Source: Pseudogemmobacter sp044142105
Lineage (GTDB): Bacteria > Pseudomonadota > Alphaproteobacteria > Rhodobacterales > Rhodobacteraceae
NCBI RefSeq assembly: GCF_044142105.1
Contig: NZ_JBGTYM010000001.1
Span: 620,001-684,000, forward strand
Reading direction: 5' to 3'
DNA: 64,000 nucleotides
Both the position numbers and the translations under genes were made by a program. How positions within the stretch are numbered: the first letter of the stretch is position 1; each line of letters begins with the position of its first letter. The notes below the pieces were generated by a model that was given only the letters and a program-made list of their open reading frames with translations, had not been told where the DNA came from and ran no database searches. Below, piece by piece: positions 59,586 through 64,000 of the stretch.

Positions 59586-60188
59586 ATGACCCGGACCGAA
59601 AGACACAGCCTGTTCGAGGATGCCCAGGGCCTTGCCTATGGCGCGACGATGGCCGCCTTCGGCATCGTCATCCTGACGCATCTCGGCCTTGTCACCGGGC
59701 AGACCGCAGGCTTGGCGGTTCTGATCTCCTATGCGACGGGCCAGAGCTTCGGCCTTGTGTTCTTCCTGGTCAACATTCCCTTCTACATTGTCGGCTACCT
59801 ACGGATGGGGCTGGTCTTTACATTGAAAACATTCGTGGCGGTGGCGCTGCTCTCGGCCCTGTCGATCTGGATGCCGCAGCACCTCAGCTTCGCGACGCTG
59901 GACCCTGTCCTGGGGGCCATCCTGTTCGGCTTCCTGTCCGGCTCGGCGCTGCTGGCCCTGTTCCGCCATGGTGCCAGCCTGGGCGGCGTGGGGATCGTCG
60001 CTCTGATCCTGCAGGACAAGCTGGGCTGGCGTGCCGGTTGGGTGCAGCTTGGCTTTGACGCCATCCTTTTTACCGCTGCCTTTGCCCTGCGCGACGTGCA
60101 GACCGTGGCGATCAGCTTTCTTGGCGCGGTCGTCGTGAATGTCGTCATCGCCATAAACCACCGCCGCGACCGCTATATCGCGACCTGA
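59586..60188 (+). CDS. YitT family membrane protein (copy 2)
   Basis: A 200-residue paralogue of the product at 57884, with the same five-helix layout: HSLFEDAQGLAYGATMAAFG, GQTAGLAVLISYATGQ, FFLVNIPFYIVGYL, FGFLSGSALLALFRHGASLGGVGIVAL and VVVNVVIAINHRRDRYIAT. Like copy 1 it lacks a soluble C-terminal domain. The two copies are similar through their full length, which suggests an old local duplication, with the repeat-protein gene in between. Confidence 0.88.
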   Translation: MTRTERHSLFEDAQGLAYGATMAAFGIVILTHLGLVTGQTAGLAVLISYATGQSFGLVFFLVNIPFYIVGYLRMGLVFTLKTFVAVALLSALSIWMPQHLSFATLDPVLGAILFGFLSGSALLALFRHGASLGGVGIVALILQDKLGWRAGWVQLGFDAILFTAAFALRDVQTVAISFLGAVVVNVVIAINHRRDRYIAT

Positions 60189-60294
60189 ACGCCCGGCACC
60201 CTGGCTTATGCGGCACTGCGGCAAGCGCCCTCTGGCCTTGTGCCGCAAAACCCTGTAAGTGCCGCGCACCTTCCCTCCCTCGTCCGGAACCCCA

Positions 60295-62112
60295 ATGGAA
60301 CTGCGCAACATCGCGATCATCGCCCACGTCGACCATGGCAAGACCACGCTGGTGGACGAGCTTCTCAAGCAATCCGGCGCATTTCGCGAGGGCCAGCAGG
60401 TCAGCGAACGCGCGATGGACAGCAATGACATCGAGCGCGAACGCGGCATCACCATTCTGGCAAAATGCACCTCGGTCGAATGGAAGGGCACCCGCGTCAA
60501 CATCGTCGACACGCCCGGCCACGCCGATTTCGGCGGCGAGGTGGAGCGCATCCTGTCGATGGTCGATGGCGTCTGCCTTCTGGTCGATGCCGCCGAAGGC
60601 CCGATGCCGCAGACGAAATTCGTGCTGGCCAAGGCGCTTGCCCTGGGCCTGCGCCCCATTGTGGTGCTGAACAAGGTCGACAAGGCCGATGCTGAACCCG
60701 ACCGCGCCCTGAATGAGGTCTTTGACCTTTTCGCCAATCTTGGCGCCAATGACCAGCAGCTCGACTTCCCGCATGTCTTCGCCTCGGGCCGTTCGGGCTG
60801 GGCGGATCTGGAGCTGGACGGGCCGCGCAAGGACCTTTCGGCGCTGTTCGACCTGATTGTCCGCCATGTGCCCGCGCCCAAGCAGCAGGCCCAGGATGGC
60901 GAACCCTTCCGCATGCTGGCGACCACGCTTTCGGCCGACCCCTATCTGGGCCGCATCCTGACCGGCCGCGTCGAATCCGGCCGCATCACCAATGGCACCA
61001 CACTCAAGGTGCTGTCGCGCGATGGCGAGCGGCTTGAACAGTTCCGCGTCACCAAGATCCTCGCCTTCCGCGGCCTGTCGCAGGCCCCGATCGACGAGGC
61101 CGTCGCCGGCGATATCGTCACCCTCGCGGGCATGACCAAGGCCACCGTGGCCGACACGCTCTGCGCGCCCGAGGTCGACACCGCCATTCCGGCCCAGCCG
61201 ATCGACCCGCCGACCATCACCGTCACCTTCGGCATCAACGACTCGCCCTTGGCGGGCCGCGATGGCAACAAGGTGCAAAGCCGCGTCATCCGGGACCGGC
61301 TGATGAAGGAAGCCGAGGTCAATGTCGCGATCAAGATCGCCGACACGCCCGGCGGCGAGGCGTTCGAAGTGTCCGGCCGCGGCGAATTGCAGATGGGTGT
61401 TTTGATCGAGAACATGCGCCGCGAGGGCTTTGAGCTGTCGATCAGCCGCCCGCGCGTCATCATGCGCGAGGAGGACGGCCAGCGCCTGGAGCCGATCGAG
61501 GAAGTTATCGTCGATGTCGATGACGAATATTCCGGCGCCGTGATCGACAAGCTGACGGGCGAGCGCAAGGGCGATCTGGTCGAGATGAAGCCCGCGGGCG
61601 TGGGCAAGACCCGGATCATCGCCCATGTGCCCTCGCGCGGGTTGATCGGCTATCAGGGCCAGTTCCTGACCGACACCCGCGGCACCGGCGTGCTGAACCG
61701 TATCTTCCACGGCTGGGCGCCGCATAAGGGCCCGATCCAGGGCCGCCGCCAGGGCGTGCTGATCAGCATGGAGACCGGGGTCTCGGTCGCCTATGCGCTG
61801 TGGAACCTGGAAGATCGCGGCAAGCTGTTCATCGGCCCGCAGGAACAGATCTATGTCGGGATGATCATCGGCGAGCATTCGCGCGACAATGATCTTGAGG
61901 TCAACCCGCTCAAGGGCAAGAAACTGACCAATATCCGCGCCTCCGGCACGGATGAAGCCGTCCGCCTGACGCCGCATATCCGCATGTCTCTGGAAGAGGC
62001 CATCGCCTATATCGACGATGACGAGCTGGTCGAGGTCACGCCCAAGATCATCCGGCTGCGCAAGCGCCACCTTGATCCGCATGAGCGGAAACGCGCCTCG
62101 CGCAACGAGTGA
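60295..62112 (+). CDS. typA: ribosome-associated GTPase TypA/BipA
   Basis: A translational GTPase of 605 residues that helps 50S assembly and stress adaptation. It has G1 AHVDHGKTTL (10-19), switch I ERERGITI, G3 DTPGHADFGGE, G4 NKVDKADA, the EF-G-like domains III and V (YSGAVIDKLTGERKGDLVEM; PSRGLIGYQGQFLTDTRGTG) and the basic C-terminal domain. ATG 60295 (MELRNIAIIAHV) matches the family start. There is no operon partner in the same direction within 90 bases. Confidence 0.97.
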   Translation: MELRNIAIIAHVDHGKTTLVDELLKQSGAFREGQQVSERAMDSNDIERERGITILAKCTSVEWKGTRVNIVDTPGHADFGGEVERILSMVDGVCLLVDAAEGPMPQTKFVLAKALALGLRPIVVLNKVDKADAEPDRALNEVFDLFANLGANDQQLDFPHVFASGRSGWADLELDGPRKDLSALFDLIVRHVPAPKQQAQDGEPFRMLATTLSADPYLGRILTGRVESGRITNGTTLKVLSRDGERLEQFRVTKILAFRGLSQAPIDEAVAGDIVTLAGMTKATVADTLCAPEVDTAIPAQPIDPPTITVTFGINDSPLAGRDGNKVQSRVIRDRLMKEAEVNVAIKIADTPGGEAFEVSGRGELQMGVLIENMRREGFELSISRPRVIMREEDGQRLEPIEEVIVDVDDEYSGAVIDKLTGERKGDLVEMKPAGVGKTRIIAHVPSRGLIGYQGQFLTDTRGTGVLNRIFHGWAPHKGPIQGRRQGVLISMETGVSVAYALWNLEDRGKLFIGPQEQIYVGMIIGEHSRDNDLEVNPLKGKKLTNIRASGTDEAVRLTPHIRMSLEEAIAYIDDDELVEVTPKIIRLRKRHLDPHERKRASRNE

Positions 62113-62206
62113 TCGGCGGCGCCCCGCGCGCCGCCTTCTCCCCCCACTGGAACCCTGCCCGCCCTTCGTGCGTTAGTGGCGCGACGAAATGAAAAGGATT
62201 CCCGCG

Positions 62207-62605
62207 ATGTATGGCAAGTTCCTCATGCCCGTGCTTGCGCTGACGCTGGCGGCGACCCCGGTTCTGGCCGATGGCAACAAGGGCAAGAAGCACAAGAACG
62301 GCCATCATTCCGCGCAGAGTTTCTGCCCGCCCGGCCTGGCCAAGAAGAATCCGCCCTGCGTCCCGCCGGGTCAGGCGAAAAAATGGTCCAAGGACGACGA
62401 CCGGTCGCATGACCATGATCGCTATCGCAGCTACCGCGTCGGCGACTATATTGAACGCGACTATATAGTCTTGCGCGATCCCTATCGCTACGGGCTGGAC
62501 CCGCGCGGCACCTATTGGCGCGTCGGCGACAACCTGTTCCGGGTCGATGGCCAGAATGGCCGCGTCCTGGCGACGCTGGGCCTTCTCTCAGCCTTGCTGA
62601 ACTAA
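62207..62605 (+). CDS. RcnB family periplasmic protein
   Basis: A 132-residue exported protein: signal peptide FLMPVLALTLAATPVLADG, then a lysine/histidine-rich stretch (KKHKNGHHS), CPPGLAKKNPPCVPPGQAKKW with two cysteines, an Asp/His-rich patch (DDDRSHDHDRY) and the C-terminal RcnB-like domain (LDPRGTYWRVGDNLFRVDGQNGRVL). E. coli RcnB tunes nickel/cobalt export. A metal role here is inference from the His/Asp/Cys-rich segment. ATG 62207 has AAAAGGA upstream. An in-frame ATG lies at 62189. Confidence 0.85.
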   Translation: MYGKFLMPVLALTLAATPVLADGNKGKKHKNGHHSAQSFCPPGLAKKNPPCVPPGQAKKWSKDDDRSHDHDRYRSYRVGDYIERDYIVLRDPYRYGLDPRGTYWRVGDNLFRVDGQNGRVLATLGLLSALLN

Positions 62606-62621
62606 ACGTCTTAACATCTTG

Positions 62622-62652
62622 ATCTGAAAAGGGGGCGGCCTATTCGGCCGCC
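62622..62652 (-). terminator. uvrA terminator
   Basis: On the reverse strand GGCGGCC / GGCCGCC with a GAATA loop overlaps the uvrA stop codon and is followed by CCCTTTTC. The short U-tract fits an intrinsic terminator ending uvrA against the convergent RcnB-like gene. Confidence 0.6.
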
Positions 62653-64000
62653 TCTCTGCGTCTCGGGCGCAGCATATCTTTCAGATAGCGCCCCGTATGG
62701 CTTTCCGGGACTTTCGCCACCTCTTCCGGCGTGCCTGTGGCCACGATCTTGCCGCCGCCATCCCCCCCCTCCGGGCCGATGTCGATCAGCCAGTCCGCGG
62801 TCTTGATCACGTCGAGATTGTGCTCGATCACCACAACCGTATTGCCCTGCTCGACAAGAGAATGAAGCACTTCGAGTAGTTTCCGAACATCCTCGAAATG
62901 CAGGCCGGTGGTCGGTTCGTCGAGAATATAGAGTGTCCGCCCGGTGGCCCGGCGGCTCAGCTCTTTCGACAGCTTCACCCGTTGCGCTTCGCCGCCGGAC
63001 AGCGTAGTCGCCTGCTGGCCGACCTTGATATAGCCAAGTCCCACCTCGCACAGCGCGTCCATCTTCTCGCGGATCGCCGGAACGGCCTGGAAGAACTCGC
63101 GCGCATCTTCGCAGGTCATTTCAAGAACATCGGCAATGCTCTTGTTCTTGAACTTGATTTCCAGCGTCTCGCGATTGTAGCGATGGCCCTTGCAGGTCTC
63201 GCAGGTGACATAGACATCGGGCAGGAAATGCATCTCGATCTTGATGACGCCATCGCCCTGACAGGCTTCGCAGCGCCCGCCTTTCACGTTGAAGCTGAAC
63301 CGCCCGGCCTGATAGCCACGCGCCTTGGCCTCGGGCAAACCCGCGAACCAGTCGCGGATATGGGTGAAGGCCCCGGTGTAAGTGGCTGGATTCGAACGCG
63401 GAGTCCGCCCGATCGGCCGCTGGTCGATATCGATCACCTTGTCCAGATGCTCGAAACCCTTGATCGTTTCGCAAGGCGCGGGCGTTTCATGCGCGCCGTT
63501 CAGGCGCATCGCGGCGGTCTTGAACAGGGTCTCGATCGTCAGGGTCGATTTGCCGCCACCGGACACCCCGGTCACGCAGACGAAGCGGCCCAGCGGAAAC
63601 TCGGCCGTCATCTCCTTGAGATTGTTGCCGGTCGCCTTGACCACGGTCAGCTTCTTGCCATTGCCCTTGCGCCGGGTCTTCGGCACGGCGATCTCGCGCG
63701 CGCCCGAGAGATACTGCCCGGTCAGGCTGGCGGGATCGGCGGCAATTTCCGCGGGTGTGCCGCGCGCCACCACCTGCCCGCCATGCACCCCCGCGCCCGG
63801 CCCCATGTCGAAGACATAATCCGCCTCGCGGATCGCATCCTCGTCATGTTCCACCACCAGAACCGAATTGCCCTGGTCGCGCAGGTTCTTCAGCGTGGTC
63901 AGCAGCCGGTCATTGTCGCGCTGATGCAAGCCGATGGAAGGTTCGTCCAGCACATACAGCACCCCGGTCAGGCCCGAGCCGATCTGGCTGGCCAACCGGA
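62640..64000 (-). CDS. uvrA: excinuclease ABC subunit UvrA, C-terminal part
   Basis: This is the C-terminal ~453 residues of UvrA, the damage-recognition ATPase of nucleotide excision repair. The start is beyond the window (the frame stays open to base 64000). Visible are LDEPSIGLHQRDNDRLL (end of the first ABC module), the second Walker A VTGVSGGGKSTL, the zinc module CEACQGDG...CETCKGHRYNRE, the second signature TTLSGGEAQRVKL and LDEPTTGLHFEDVRKLL with IEHNLDVIK. Mfd, which recruits UvrA, is encoded at 22528. Confidence 0.97.
   Translation of the reverse strand, partial: RLASQIGSGLTGVLYVLDEPSIGLHQRDNDRLLTTLKNLRDQGNSVLVVEHDEDAIREADYVFDMGPGAGVHGGQVVARGTPAEIAADPASLTGQYLSGAREIAVPKTRRKGNGKKLTVVKATGNNLKEMTAEFPLGRFVCVTGVSGGGKSTLTIETLFKTAAMRLNGAHETPAPCETIKGFEHLDKVIDIDQRPIGRTPRSNPATYTGAFTHIRDWFAGLPEAKARGYQAGRFSFNVKGGRCEACQGDGVIKIEMHFLPDVYVTCETCKGHRYNRETLEIKFKNKSIADVLEMTCEDAREFFQAVPAIREKMDALCEVGLGYIKVGQQATTLSGGEAQRVKLSKELSRRATGRTLYILDEPTTGLHFEDVRKLLEVLHSLVEQGNTVVVIEHNLDVIKTADWLIDIGPEGGDGGGKIVATGTPEEVAKVPESHTGRYLKDMLRPRRREAAE

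Overview
The window is GC-rich, gene-dense chromosomal DNA from an alphaproteobacterium of the order Rhodobacterales (Rhodobacter/Paracoccus-like; the genus cannot be fixed from the sequence alone). The evidence is the dusB-ntrB-ntrC-ntrY-ntrX-trkA-trkH-hfq-hflX string, an NtrC without the sigma-54 contact loop, an iscR-led suf operon with extra genes embedded in it, a fused IspDF, a magnesium-type HemB and a eukaryotic-type NADP isocitrate dehydrogenase. No prophage, insertion sequence, CRISPR array, plasmid function or rRNA operon is visible. One tRNA gene, tRNA-Arg(CCG), is present.

Layout. 1-4.4 kb: the 3' part of a RodZ-like gene, ispG, and the overlapping reverse set ispDF-pgpA-cinA (isoprenoid precursors, phosphatidylglycerol, NAD salvage). 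4.6-16.6 kb: a long forward block for nitrogen and redox signalling (dusB, ntrBC, ntrYX), potassium uptake (trkAH) and RNA control (hfq, hflX). 16.7-29.3 kb: mostly housekeeping and transport genes (penicillin acylase family, beta-hydroxyacid dehydrogenase, SYLF lipoprotein, hemB, mfd, MFS exporter, DsbA-like protein, acyl-CoA ligase). 29.4-35.6 kb: a metallophosphoesterase next to a protein kinase/universal-stress-protein fusion, a tiny entericidin-like lipoprotein, a peptide-binding protein, an orphan promoter-hairpin-terminator transcript, and a bdhA-patatin pair. 35.7-40.8 kb: DUF502 protein, pseudouridine catabolism (psuK-psuG), host-attachment-family protein, and the rpsB-tsf translation operon with a clear promoter and structured leader.

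40.8-45.5 kb is the loosest part of the window: an orphan LuxR regulator with an altered ligand pocket, two FAD enzymes, gene-poor DNA and the tRNA-Arg gene. 45.5-54.3 kb is the iron-sulfur assembly operon, read in reverse: iscR, cysteine desulfurase, sufB, two unknown genes, sufC, sufD, two membrane genes, sufS. It has a near-consensus promoter whose -10 element lies inside a perfect inverted repeat. 54.3-64 kb holds a hydrolase, an HD-domain protein, icd, two paralogous YitT membrane genes flanking a secreted glycine-rich repeat protein, typA, an RcnB-like protein and the 3' part of uvrA.

The points most worth a second look are the short orphan transcript at about 33.67-33.75 kb, whose linker is complementary to the bdhA ribosome binding site; hflX, which seems to need a CTG or ATT start coupled to hfq; the LuxR solo; the unknown genes embedded in the suf operon; and the repeat protein between the YitT paralogues.
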